This document shows, piece after piece, positions 8,573-15,833 of a DNA stretch of 64,000 nt. How positions within the stretch are numbered: position 1 is the first letter of the stretch; each line of letters starts with the position of its first letter. A program made the position numbers and the translations under genes. This DNA comes from Roseovarius amoyensis. GTDB lineage: Bacteria; Pseudomonadota; Alphaproteobacteria; Rhodobacterales; Rhodobacteraceae. Below the pieces are notes generated by a model. The model was not told where the DNA came from. It was given only the letters and a program-made list of their open reading frames with translations, and made no database searches. The stretch spans positions 124,001-188,000 of the forward strand of contig NZ_QITQ01000002.1 of the NCBI RefSeq assembly GCF_003260265.1, written 5' to 3'.

Positions 8573-8829
8573 CAGTCCGCGCCCCGTACAGTATCCAGCA
8601 ACTCGGCGTGAGCCGCCGTCAAAGCACCCAACATCGTGAAACCACCGCACAACCCAGCAAGACGGAAACTCGACGAACCGTCAAAATGCTCGAACGCAAA
8701 CACACCACCAACAATCTCGCCAGACCTCGCTGCCTCCAAAGCTTCCTCCAAAGCCGCCACCAACGTCGCATTCGGCTCCAAAACACCCACAGGTCCACCG
8801 CAAAGGCTCACAACTTTCCCGTCAGACAC
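8572..8829 (-). CDS. Small conserved phage protein upstream of terL
   Basis: An 85-residue protein starting at GTG (8829), with GGGAGGA 7 nt upstream; longer frames have no ribosome-binding site. The sequence begins VSDGKVVSLCGGPVG and continues with helices ALEEALEAARSGEI and GFTMLGALTAAHAELLD. I recall similar small proteins near terminases and in early regions of alphaproteobacterial phages, without known function. Its stop overlaps the terL start. It is the first gene of the late operon after the 8,830-9,201 intergenic region. Confidence 0.6.
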   Translation of the reverse strand: MSDGKVVSLCGGPVGVLEPNATLVAALEEALEAARSGEIVGGVFAFEHFDGSSSFRLAGLCGGFTMLGALTAAHAELLDTVRGAD

Positions 8830-9201
8830 CCCTAAATCCTCCCAAAATGTTCGGTTTGTGAAAGAAAACACCCCAAAACACCCATACCCACCCCGGAACA
8901 TGTGTTGAATTTGTGAAAGAAACCGCCTTTCCAGCACCACAAAACCCACAAAACCCCAGCAAAATAAGGGGAAAATACAAAAAAATTTGGGGCAATGGCG
9001 CGCGAGGGGGTGGTATACGCACTTTTGCCGCGCGCGATTTTAGACCCCCCCCACCCCCGACGATGGGCCGCCCCCCAGCTGGGGCAGATCGAGGGCGAGA
9101 TGGGGCTGGTGCGGGCTGTTGTATCGTCGATCATGTCACAACTCTGGCCGAAAACCCCTTGTTTCATTGGCTCTGGCATGGCTGGTACCACTGACTGCAC
9201 A
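8830..9201. promoter_or_regulatory. Late-operon control region with a duplicated 20-bp element
   Basis: This 372-bp gene-free stretch separates terS from the terL operon. It is far more A-rich than its surroundings (8,850-9,000) and then becomes strongly GC-skewed with C-runs. Two 20-bp copies (8848-8867 and 8903-8922, 17 of 20 identical, sharing TTTGTGAAAGAAA) lie 55 bp apart on the same strand. Their position just upstream of the first late gene suggests activator or polymerase binding sites. No convincing sigma-70 promoter was found. Confidence 0.4.
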
Positions 9202-9741
9202 TCAGTTGCCCGCATCATCCGACCCCTGATCCGTCACATCCTCGGCCGATCCCTCGATCTCGACCACGCGCTGCCCAGGTCGGGCATACTCGTAACCCCC
9301 TGAATTTACTGTGTTATTTATCGTGATCGACGCCGCCGGAGACGCCTCGCGCCGAAAGAACTCGACCATACGCGCCTTTACCGCCTCGCTTTCTGCGTTC
9401 TCCAACAGGTCCGCCGCGATCTCTAGAGCTCTTGCTTTATGCCGCTCTGCCATTGTCTCAACCTGTTGAATGTATTCAGTTTTCATCTTTTCTAGCAGGG
9501 CTTGCACGTGAGGCTTTGCCATTGCCTTGTGCCATGCGCTGTATTTGATGCCTGCTCTCCTGCACGCTTCCTGGATCATGAGGCCGTCTTGCACCCTGTA
9601 TCGGATGGCGTTGCGCAGTTTTGCGGATATACGCGGGGCTCCGCCCGGCGTTACTCTCCCTGAAGGTGTCTTAGAGGTGCATATCTCGACGGGCCCGGCG
9701 GCCGTCTGGACTGTGGTAGATGCGCGGATAGTCTTTGCCAT
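9202..9741 (-). CDS. Terminase small subunit-like DNA-binding protein
   Basis: A 179-residue protein, start taken at MAKTIRAS (9741); two upstream in-frame codons are possible and no clear Shine-Dalgarno decides. The centre carries a helix-turn-helix (IQEACRRAGIKYSAWHKAM) typical of small terminases and transposase-like binders, followed by a long helix (LLEKMKTEYIQQVETMAERH) that could be the oligomerisation spine. The C-terminus is acidic and unstructured. The gene lies upstream of terL as expected, separated by the control region. It recognises phage DNA for packaging. Confidence 0.7.
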   Translation of the reverse strand: MAKTIRASTTVQTAAGPVEICTSKTPSGRVTPGGAPRISAKLRNAIRYRVQDGLMIQEACRRAGIKYSAWHKAMAKPHVQALLEKMKTEYIQQVETMAERHKARALEIAADLLENAESEAVKARMVEFFRREASPAASITINNTVNSGGYEYARPGQRVVEIEGSAEDVTDQGSDDAGN

Positions 9742-9828
9742 GCTGCGGATCATGCTGCGGCTGGGCCGATCTGATCTATGCACGCGGTCATTGCCTGCCG
9801 TGTCCGATCATTTTTTTCGCTTTTGGTC

Positions 9829-9857
9829 TTGACTGCCGGTTTTTCTGTTCCTATATC
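9829..9857 (+). promoter_or_regulatory. Predicted sigma-70 promoter for the small-gene cassette
   Basis: TTGACT at 9829-9834, a 17-bp spacer and TATATC at 9852-9857 precede the first small plus-strand gene by about 50 bp. The two hexamers are reasonable matches and the spacing is ideal. Confidence 0.5.
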
Positions 9858-9907
9858 TCGGTCATGGGCGCCGGAAACGCCCGACGACACAGAGAGAGGA
9901 AACGACC

Positions 9908-10093
9908 ATGCCCCATACCGAAACCTACGACTACGCCACCGGATTCAAGAGCGAAGATGCCGCGTGGCTGGCCTTGGAAGATTTCTACGCCACCGGAGAG
10001 GTGAACGCCGGCGAGCGCCCAGGCATCCGCAGCTACAAAGCGCCCAACGGCAAGCGGAGATGGGCTGTGACCGTTACCTATCGCTACGACTAG
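9908..10093 (+). CDS. 61-residue hypothetical phage protein (cassette gene 1)
   Basis: Starts MPHTETYDYATGF behind AGAGAGGAAACGACC. It is polar with a strand-rich C-terminus (RRWAVTVTYRYD), probably a small beta-rich fold. It opens a plus-strand cassette embedded between two minus-strand modules, which suggests expression independent of the lytic genes. No homolog recognised. Confidence 0.55.
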   Translation: MPHTETYDYATGFKSEDAAWLALEDFYATGEVNAGERPGIRSYKAPNGKRRWAVTVTYRYD

Positions 10094-10124
10094 TCCGACC
10101 TATCTACGGCAGCCGTTCACGGCT

Positions 10125-10190
10125 GTCGCTACATGGGCCAGACCATGACCCGGACGGAAACCGGGGAAACACAGAGAGAGAGGAAGCGAG
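10125..10190 (+). repeat. Repeated intercistronic spacer (copy 1 of 2)
   Basis: GTCGCTACATGGGCCAGACC followed by ATGAC recurs with four changes at 10404-10428, each copy after a short hairpin and before the ribosome-binding site of the next tiny gene. The repetition of hairpin, motif and AGAGAGGA-type leader suggests duplication of a gene-plus-leader unit. Confidence 0.45.
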
Positions 10191-10376
10191 ATGTTCAAAC
10201 TTGAGTTTGCGACGAGCAACGCAGCATTCACCGACGATGCGCCAACAGAGGTGGCGCGCATCCTGCGCGATTTGGCTGACCGGATCGAGGGCCCGGCGGG
10301 CCGCTTCTATGATGCTCCGGTGCGTGACCTGAACGGCAATCGCATCGGCCGGGTTGAATTTGATGCGGAGGCCTGA
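10191..10376 (+). CDS. 61-residue hypothetical phage protein (cassette gene 2)
   Basis: Starts MFKLEFATSNAAF behind AGAGAGAGGAAGCGAG. A helix (EVARILRDLADRIEG) is followed by two strands (DAPVRDLNGNRIGRVEFD). It is acidic. It has the same length as its two neighbours but no visible sequence similarity to them. Function unknown. Confidence 0.55.
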   Translation: MFKLEFATSNAAFTDDAPTEVARILRDLADRIEGPAGRFYDAPVRDLNGNRIGRVEFDAEA

Positions 10377-10445
10377 CGCATCGCCGGCGGCCCCGTGCGG
10401 GCCGTCGCACCATGCGCCAGAGCATGACAACCAGAGGAGATAGAT

Positions 10446-10631
10446 ATGGGACGCAAATACAAACACACCGCCGGAGGCCGAAATTTCGTGATCTTCAAGG
10501 ATTACTTCGGCAACTGGTCGATCCGTTCAGCCGACGAGAACTTTGAAACGGTTGTGGGGGCACCGCCGTTTTCAGTCGGCCACCGCACGAAGCGGGATGC
10601 TATCTCGTTTCTTGACGGGCTCGCAGAATGA
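10446..10631 (+). CDS. 61-residue hypothetical phage protein (cassette gene 3)
   Basis: Starts MGRKYKHTAGGRNFV behind AGAGGAGATAGAT. It is basic and aromatic (FKDYFGNWSIR) with a C-terminal helix. The last codons overlap a further short frame (10628) as ATGA. Function unknown. Confidence 0.55.
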   Translation: MGRKYKHTAGGRNFVIFKDYFGNWSIRSADENFETVVGAPPFSVGHRTKRDAISFLDGLAE

Positions 10632-10804
10632 CCCCCGCTGAAATCCCCACCAGCACACCCTACGCCCCCGGCCCATCAAACAGGCCGGGCAAAATCCTGC
10701 ACGCCATTTTGCGGGGTTTCCTGTTGCCCCGGCCCCATCCGGCAAGACCGGATCGGAAAAGGGGCCGGGGCGGTTCCACAGAGAGCGGAACGGCCGCACC
10801 ATAA
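10628..10804 (+). CDS. Possible 58-residue proline/arginine-rich ORF
   Basis: An open frame coupled by ATGA to the preceding gene. The product is rich in proline, glycine and arginine, and the DNA contains strong inverted repeats (around 10675-10690 and 10728-10785), so this may be a structured leader for the next gene rather than a protein. Confidence 0.25.
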   Translation: MTPAEIPTSTPYAPGPSNRPGKILHAILRGFLLPRPHPARPDRKRGRGGSTESGTAAP

Positions 10805-10816
10805 AGGACGGATACC

Positions 10817-11104
10817 ATGCTGACCAGAGATCAGATTGACCAACTTGCGCCGGCGGAACGCACCGCCCTGTTGCGCGACTTGCTGCAAGCCGTGTTCGGC
10901 GATGCCAGCCAGCCGAAAATCTGCCACGCCCTCGACATCACACCCGTGACGCTGCGGCGCTGGCTGCGGCAAGACGCCGTGCCCGCATGGCCGTTGATGC
11001 TCCTGGACGAGTGGCGGCAGTCGCACCGGACCGCCGAAATCCTTGATCAACTTGGCGAACTGGAATCGCAGATCAGCGCCTTGCGCGCCGCCGCTTCTGC
11101 CTGA
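10817..11104 (+). CDS. Small helical protein with a helix-turn-helix-like core
   Basis: A 95-residue protein, MLTRDQIDQLAPAERTALL. Residues 30-50 (KICHALDITPVTLRRWLRQD) form a good helix-turn-helix candidate, and the C-terminus (EILDQLGELESQISALRAA) is a short coiled coil that could mediate dimers. It ends the plus-strand cassette and overlaps the tail of the convergent repressor-like gene by 32 nt. It is plausibly a regulator of neighbouring phage genes; the target is unknown. Confidence 0.6.
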   Translation: MLTRDQIDQLAPAERTALLRDLLQAVFGDASQPKICHALDITPVTLRRWLRQDAVPAWPLMLLDEWRQSHRTAEILDQLGELESQISALRAAASA

Positions 11105-11573
11105 GAAGTTCCGCGCGCCTCTTGCGGGACTCGTAGCGGTCCCGCGTTTCCTCAATGAGACGGCAGGTAATCGGCGGCAGGGTCGACGGCCGCAAGACCA
11201 CTTCGTACCCAAGGGTTTGCGCCCAAATCAGATAGGTGACGATGTTCGGCAACCGCGTCGGTTCGTCCCGCTCGAATTTCAGCATCTGATCCGTGGCAAT
11301 CCCCGCCGCCGTCTCGACTTCCTCGATCGACAGCCCCAACTGTTCACGGCGCCGCCGCAGCACCTGGCGCGCGTCGTCAAAGCTTTCGATCACTTCATCA
11401 AGGCTTAACCGTTGATCAACTTCGCGCTTCGGTATCACGCCGCCCGGCTTGATCCGCAGCCGCATCGAGCATCCCGGCTCCTTGCAACGGGCGATGCACG
11501 ACGAGTCCTTGTCGGCCGCCTCGATCATCCAGCCGCGGGCCTCTATCGCGCGAAAGAACTTCGCATCCGACAT
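11073..11573 (-). CDS. XRE-family regulator with N-terminal cysteine segment
   Basis: A 166-residue protein; ATG at 11573 overlaps the upstream stop as TGATG. Residues about 30-40 (CIARCKEPGCSMRLR) hold three cysteines that may bind a metal. Residues 68-125 form a typical XRE helix-turn-helix (VLRRRREQLGLSIEEVETAA and GIATDQMLKFERDE). The end is very basic (RRAELLRQKRRRARR). It is last in the leftward replication operon, so may act late as a regulator of early transcription. The cysteine-plus-XRE layout is the unusual part. Confidence 0.65.
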   Translation of the reverse strand: MSDAKFFRAIEARGWMIEAADKDSSCIARCKEPGCSMRLRIKPGGVIPKREVDQRLSLDEVIESFDDARQVLRRRREQLGLSIEEVETAAGIATDQMLKFERDEPTRLPNIVTYLIWAQTLGYEVVLRPSTLPPITCRLIEETRDRYESRKRRAELLRQKRRRARR

Positions 11574-11773
11574 CACAATTCCCCTCGCACGATCCTGATC
11601 TGGTACGCCTTGAGATTGGCGATATGAATAGCCTGCACCCTGTCCGCTTCGGCGATCTCTTTCACGCGGGCCCGTTCCTCATTGGCGACGGCGGCAATCT
11701 CTGCCTCCGTTTTGCAGTCGATCAGGCGGTTCTTGATCCGCCTGACCTCGGTAAAGATTTCGTCATCGGTCAT
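11573..11773 (-). CDS. 66-residue hypothetical helical protein
   Basis: MTDDEIFTEVRRIKNRL begins a mostly helical, highly charged protein, probably a coiled coil. It overlaps the preceding gene by 11 nt and is coupled by TGATG to the following XRE gene. No family recognised. Confidence 0.55.
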   Translation of the reverse strand: MTDDEIFTEVRRIKNRLIDCKTEAEIAAVANEERARVKEIAEADRVQAIHIANLKAYQIRIVRGEL

Positions 11774-12128
11774 CTACCAGCGTCCAGACGGTCGGCTTGC
11801 CGTTCATCTCTGCCACCCGCTCGCTGGTGACGTAGCCATTTTGCCGCAGCGCACAGAGGCGCGTGCTGGTTGTGTCGATCCGTTCATCCAGGGCGACGGC
11901 GATCTGCCGGGTGGTCGACGGCCCGTGAACGCGCAGAAACCGCAAGACCGGGCGATAGTTCGGCCGCTCGTGCATCAGGTCAGACGTGCGGTTTTCCGGC
12001 AACTTCCCCCTGGTTCCGATCTTGCGCCGCATGAACTCGGCAAACCGTTCCTCTCCGATCATCGACACAAACGCATCCATCGGATCGGCCACAGGCCGGC
12101 GGCTCGAAATGATCACATGGTCACGCAT
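11763..12128 (-). CDS. Winged-helix phage protein
   Basis: A 121-residue protein. The second half (residues 55-118) reads as a winged helix: YRPVLRFLRVHGPSTTRQIA, a recognition helix around DTTSTRLCALRQNG, and a wing ending in KPTVWTLVDD. The N-terminal 50 residues are helical and basic. The start overlaps the stop of a 52-residue gene. It is probably a DNA-binding accessory of the replication operon; the target is unknown. Confidence 0.6.
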   Translation of the reverse strand: MRDHVIISSRRPVADPMDAFVSMIGEERFAEFMRRKIGTRGKLPENRTSDLMHERPNYRPVLRFLRVHGPSTTRQIAVALDERIDTTSTRLCALRQNGYVTSERVAEMNGKPTVWTLVDDR

Positions 12129-12279
12129 CCTTTTCCTCCATTGCCTTCACGACGGCACCGGCCGCCCATCCCGCCGCGATCAATCCCGCGCGGATCATCC
12201 GATCATCGGCGCCACCGGCCCGCATCCGCTCGACCAACGGCTTGATCTCTCCAACCTGTCGCTTCTGTTCCGGTGTCAT
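12121..12279 (-). CDS. 52-residue hypothetical phage protein
   Basis: MTPEQKRQVGEIKPLVERMR starts this short gene, coupled by ATGA to the upstream gene and overlapping the start of the downstream winged-helix gene. The composition is helical (MIRAGLIAAGWAAGAVVKAM), possibly membrane-associated or an oligomerising helix. Gene coupling on both sides supports it. Confidence 0.6.
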   Translation of the reverse strand: MTPEQKRQVGEIKPLVERMRAGGADDRMIRAGLIAAGWAAGAVVKAMEEKDA

Positions 12280-12611
12280 TCCTCCATCTCCTTCAACTTC
12301 GCCACGATCACGCCGACAATGGTTGCCGGGTGGACCTCGCCGAACAGCCGCACCACGGACAGGTTGCGCCCGATTTCCTCCAAGGTCGCCCCGTGCTGCA
12401 AAAGCAGCGAAATGAGGATGCAGGCGTCTTGTACGGTGTCGCGCAGGTTCGACCCCGTGCGCTGGCCGTCCGCATAAAAAACCTCCCTAATTGCGCCGGT
12501 TTCTGGCTCAAAACCCGCAGTCACATGAAAGGGATGCTCTGCCATCTCGGATTTCCACACCGCGCGCACCGTCATCGACGGCCGCCGGTTCGGTAGGTGT
12601 TGCCGGGTCAT
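12276..12611 (-). CDS. TSCPD-domain-like protein (RNR-associated type)
   Basis: A 111-residue protein starting at MTRQHLPNRRPS (12611), coupled by ATGA to the methyltransferase gene. The sequence LPNRRPSMTVRAVW, GFEPETGAIREVFY and DTVQDACILISLLLQHG strongly recalls the TSCPD domain found at the C-terminus of ribonucleotide reductases and as free-standing alphaproteobacterial proteins. No ribonucleotide reductase gene is in the window. Free-standing copies in phages have no proven role; modulation of host nucleotide supply is a reasonable guess. Confidence 0.65.
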   Translation of the reverse strand: MTRQHLPNRRPSMTVRAVWKSEMAEHPFHVTAGFEPETGAIREVFYADGQRTGSNLRDTVQDACILISLLLQHGATLEEIGRNLSVVRLFGEVHPATIVGVIVAKLKEMEE

Positions 12612-13189
12612 GCTCTCTCCATCATTGAAATCAGGTCTCCACCCCACTGCGCCGCCATCGCGCCAGCAATGCCCGGGTAGGTTCTTGACCGCTCCTTCCA
12701 CCTGTCAGGGCCGGGCGGCATCTTGTGGATACGGTCGTCACGGCCATCGACAACGTTGGTTGGTTGCAGCGGCGACAGCCCTTTCAGCCAGAGGCATGTC
12801 GCCTTGGTTTCGCCGTGCCCGAATTGCCAGGGGTGGATGATCTGGTCAGGTTTCCGCCAGACGCTCGACAGGATCGACACCGGGTTTTCTATGGCGATGC
12901 GCGGAATATCGGCTTTGGCCAGCATCATCACGAACGACACAGACGCCTGTTGCAGGCCCCGCTGGCGTTTGTCCTCGAAATGCCGCGCCCCACTGACTGC
13001 CAGGTGCGTGCATGGCGGATGCGCGACCATCAAATCCCACGGGTAATCCAGAACATCGCGCACGTCGCCCTCGTAGTGTGGCCCCGGCTGCTCTGTCGGC
13101 AGCAGGTCGCACGACATGGCGTCGTGACCGCGCGCGATGAATGCATCCCTGACGCGACCGGAATATTCGCAGGCGACCAGAACTCTCAT
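12608..13189 (-). CDS. Phage DNA (cytosine-5-type) methyltransferase-like protein
   Basis: A 193-residue protein starting at MRVLVACEYSGRVRDAF (13189); the longer frame overlaps dnaB and is rejected. It has a SAM-binding start (VLVACEYSG), a DLLPTEQPGPHYEGDVRDV stretch and the motif AHPPCTHLAVSGA, in which PPC corresponds to the catalytic loop of cytosine methyltransferases. It is shorter than canonical enzymes (300-400 residues) and lacks an obvious target recognition domain, as in related phage proteins. It could protect phage DNA from host restriction. Substrate base and site are not deducible. Confidence 0.65.
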   Translation of the reverse strand: MRVLVACEYSGRVRDAFIARGHDAMSCDLLPTEQPGPHYEGDVRDVLDYPWDLMVAHPPCTHLAVSGARHFEDKRQRGLQQASVSFVMMLAKADIPRIAIENPVSILSSVWRKPDQIIHPWQFGHGETKATCLWLKGLSPLQPTNVVDGRDDRIHKMPPGPDRWKERSRTYPGIAGAMAAQWGGDLISMMERA

Positions 13190-13203
13190 TCCGCGCTGAC
13201 CAG

Positions 13204-14577
13204 TCAAAACGCTTCCTCCAAATCCCAAAACCTGTTCGTCGCCAGGTCGCAGCCGACCGTGACGGTTCCGATGTCGCCCATGCGGGCCTTTTCGATGATG
13301 ATTTCGGCGCGGTTCTTCCACCGCTCGCAATCCGCTTCCCAATCGGCGCGTTCGTCGATCTTCTGCGGCGGCGTCTGCCGTTTCAGGTAGTACTCGGGCC
13401 GGTGAATGAACATCACGTTGTCAGGCGCGTTTTCCAGATCGCCCGATCCGCGCAGATGCGCCAGCCGGGGCCGCGCCATCTCGAAACTGTCCGACGCGCT
13501 GATCTTGCGGTCCACCTGGGCCAGCGCCAACACATGCACGTCGAGGATTTTGGCAACCTGCTTGAGATCGTTCGCTACCTGCGACAGCCGCACGAAGGCG
13601 CTTTCACCCTTGCCACGGACCAACTGGATGTAGTCGATCACCAAAAGCTGAAAGCCGCGGAACTTGTCATTCGCCGGCATTCGGTGTTTGAGCCGCTTCG
13701 CTTCCGACAGGATAGCCGGCACGTCCCGCACCTTTTGCGAAAATATCTCGATCGGCAGCGAGTCCATCGCCTTCGCCGCCTCGATCACCTGACGGAAAAC
13801 CGCGTCACTGGTAGCCCGGTCCATCGCCTTGTACGGGATCTGCGACTCGATGGATTTCACCCGCTTGGCAATATCTTCCTCGCCCATCTCCAACGTGAGA
13901 TAGCCGACGCCATGCCCGGCCTTCGCCGCCGCGTACATCAGCCAGATCGCAAGCGCGGTCTTGCCCATCGACGTGCTGCCGCCGAGAACCGTGTACCGCT
14001 TCGGCGAAAACGAGATCATGTTGTCCAGCGACGGCAGGCCCGTGGGAATGCCGATCTCTCGCCCCTCGCGCACCGCCTGCATTTGCTCGACGGATTGCCG
14101 TAGCGCCTTGAGGAACGACATCGACCGCGGCGCCGCGCTGTCGTCCTCGCGCTGCATCAGCATGATTTCCAGCTTGCTCACAGCATCGGCCAGATCACCG
14201 CCGCCCGTCAGATCGACCTCTATCCCGCGAACTTCTTCCAGAACCGCCCGCTTGCCGTGGAAATCCCGGACCATCGCCGCATAGTGCCGAACCGAACTTG
14301 GATCGGCCGCCGCCGCCAGCCGCACCAGGTAGCCCGGCCCGCCGAGTTGATCGAGCCCTTCATCCCCTTCAAGAGCGGCCTTTGCCGTGATCGGCGATGC
14401 AAGCTGATCGGCCTCGACCCTCGATGCCGCGTGATGCCAAATTCGGGCGTGAACGGGCTCGTAGAAATGTTCCGGCCGCAGCCGCTCAATGGCATGATAG
14501 GCGTCGTTGTTCACCAGAACCGCGCCAATTACCTGCTGTTCCGCCTCGATCGAGTGCGGCTCGATCTGTTCCGTCAT
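13204..14577 (-). CDS. dnaB: Replicative DNA helicase, DnaB-type
   Basis: A 457-residue protein starting at MTEQIEPHSIEAEQQVIGAV (14577), coupled by ATGA to the gene upstream. It has the DnaB N-terminal domain (residues 5-105), a linker and the RecA-like core: TGLPSLDNMI, Walker A GGSTSMGKTALA (about 210-221), Walker B LLVIDYIQL, and RPRLAHLRGSGDLENAPD with the sensor/arginine-finger region. It unwinds the phage replication fork as a hexamer. Compared with host DnaB (about 480-500) it is slightly short. No phage DNA polymerase is seen, so host polymerase III is presumably recruited. Confidence 0.9.
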   Translation of the reverse strand: MTEQIEPHSIEAEQQVIGAVLVNNDAYHAIERLRPEHFYEPVHARIWHHAASRVEADQLASPITAKAALEGDEGLDQLGGPGYLVRLAAAADPSSVRHYAAMVRDFHGKRAVLEEVRGIEVDLTGGGDLADAVSKLEIMLMQREDDSAAPRSMSFLKALRQSVEQMQAVREGREIGIPTGLPSLDNMISFSPKRYTVLGGSTSMGKTALAIWLMYAAAKAGHGVGYLTLEMGEEDIAKRVKSIESQIPYKAMDRATSDAVFRQVIEAAKAMDSLPIEIFSQKVRDVPAILSEAKRLKHRMPANDKFRGFQLLVIDYIQLVRGKGESAFVRLSQVANDLKQVAKILDVHVLALAQVDRKISASDSFEMARPRLAHLRGSGDLENAPDNVMFIHRPEYYLKRQTPPQKIDERADWEADCERWKNRAEIIIEKARMGDIGTVTVGCDLATNRFWDLEEAF

Positions 14578-14843
14578 GCCTCGATCCCGCGATAGATTTT
14601 CAGCCAGTGACGCGCGGCCCGGTTCGGCTGCCCGTTCACCATCATCGACGGCGGAACCAGCCCGTCCCGAAGAAACGACTTCTGGTGAACCGTCAGATCG
14701 GCCTCGGAACAGCCGCGGTTCAAAATCGCAAGGATCGCGCCAGGCGTCGGGCGCACACGGGGCTCCGTCGAAAGGTACTGGCGGCAAGCGCCCTGAATTT
14801 CAGACTGCGAGAACGGTTCAAGCAGGTCGATCCAGTCATCCAT
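14574..14843 (-). CDS. Small replication-operon protein (possible helicase-loading partner)
   Basis: An 89-residue protein with the start at MDDWIDLLEPFSQSEIQG (14843), which has AGGAAG 9 nt upstream and only an 8-nt overlap with the initiator-like gene. Helices and the RPTPGAILAIL segment resemble small proteins found next to phage dnaB genes. A helicase-loading role is inferred from position only, between initiator and helicase. Confidence 0.5.
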   Translation of the reverse strand: MDDWIDLLEPFSQSEIQGACRQYLSTEPRVRPTPGAILAILNRGCSEADLTVHQKSFLRDGLVPPSMMVNGQPNRAARHWLKIYRGIEA

Positions 14844-15663
14844 TGCCGCTTCTTCCTGGTCCCGCGGCATGTTCGGCTGGAAGTAGTGGGAGAGAAGCAC
14901 TTTCACCCGGCCCGCTATCCATTCGTCGTGCTGCACGGCGTTCGGCGATGCGACGTGCGAAGTCGGCGGTGCTTTCATCGGCTGATTGTGCATTTCTCGG
15001 CCCTCCTACTTTTTCGGGGAAAACGCCCTGCCAACCGTTTTCGATGCTCAGATCAAAAACCGCGTCAGGGTTGAGATGATTTTGGAGTTTCTTCACAAGG
15101 CGGCGCGCGGCCTCGGCGGTCAGCGGCCGCTTCATCGCTTTCCGGTGATTTGCAAAATCGACCGCCGTTTCATCACTGACGATCTGTTTCAGAATCTCGA
15201 CCGGAGAATCTTTCTTCGCCGGCTTCTTCGTTTCCGCCTGACAGTCATTTTCTGAGAAAAGGTCAGCCCCCTTTAGGGGGTTGGGGGTCTTATAATTGTT
15301 CTTCTTATAGGTTGTTCTTCTTAAGATACCTTGTTTCCCGCCGGGCGGTTCAGCCGGTTGCCGGTTTTTCAGGCTTCCGGTGACATCGTGAAGAACGTAA
15401 TCGTATCCGTCGAGTTTCCCTCCATCGACTTGCTTCGGAACGACCTCCAAATAGCCGGCGTCTTTCAATTCTCGAACCATGCGCTGATACTTGTCACGGC
15501 CCACTCCGCACCGCTTCATCAGGTCGCCGCCGCGATAGACCCAACTCGATCCCATGCCCATCATCAGGGCCAGCAGCCCTCGCGCTTCGATGGATATGCT
15601 TTCATCACGCATGGCGGCGTTTGGAACCGCCGTGAAATGCGAGTTTCGCCTTACTCTGGTCAT
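14836..15663 (-). CDS. Replication initiator/replisome-organiser-like protein with winged helix
   Basis: A 275-residue protein. The N-terminal 90 residues form a winged helix of the phage replisome-organiser type (FTAVPNAAMRDESISIEARG, then GVGRDKYQRMVRELKDAGYL). A charged linker follows, and the C-terminal part (LTAEAARRLVKKLQNHLNPD, SIENGWQGVFPEK) resembles domains linking initiators to helicase loading. It lies in the initiator-loader-helicase order of temperate phages. It probably binds the phage origin, which may lie within this gene as in lambda O. A long AT-rich patch at 15,240-15,330 within the gene is a candidate unwinding region. Confidence 0.7.
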   Translation of the reverse strand: MTRVRRNSHFTAVPNAAMRDESISIEARGLLALMMGMGSSWVYRGGDLMKRCGVGRDKYQRMVRELKDAGYLEVVPKQVDGGKLDGYDYVLHDVTGSLKNRQPAEPPGGKQGILRRTTYKKNNYKTPNPLKGADLFSENDCQAETKKPAKKDSPVEILKQIVSDETAVDFANHRKAMKRPLTAEAARRLVKKLQNHLNPDAVFDLSIENGWQGVFPEKVGGPRNAQSADESTADFARRIAERRAARRMDSGPGESASLPLLPAEHAAGPGRSGNG

Positions 15664-15833
15664 CCCGCTCTCCTAAAAATATCCGCAAGGCACCCTTCGG
15701 CCCGCAGGATTGAAACCTCGCGCCGCACGTCCTCGACGTTGCAGTTCAGTTCGATCGCTATGTCCTCGACCCCCAGCCCGCTGGTCAGAAGTTCGCGGAC
15801 CCGCACCTGCCATGCGCTGTTCTTGCAGATCAC
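15660..15833 (-). CDS. 57-residue helix-turn-helix protein
   Basis: The start GTG at 15833 overlaps the resolvase stop as GTGA. The sequence has a compact helix-turn-helix (VRELLTSGLGVEDIAIELNC, NVEDVRREVSILR), like sigma-70 region 4 or small phage activators. It is coupled to the initiator-like gene by ATGA. A regulator or DNA-binding accessory is likely; the target is unknown. Confidence 0.55.
   Translation of the reverse strand: MICKNSAWQVRVRELLTSGLGVEDIAIELNCNVEDVRREVSILRAEGCLADIFRRAG

Noticed and set aside
10677-10785. Terminator after the small-gene cassette
   Set aside because: Inverted repeats are present but no T-run follows either stem.
12846-13342. Extended N-terminus for the methyltransferase
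   Set aside because: It would overlap dnaB by over 130 nt; the ATG at 13189 begins the SAM-binding strand.
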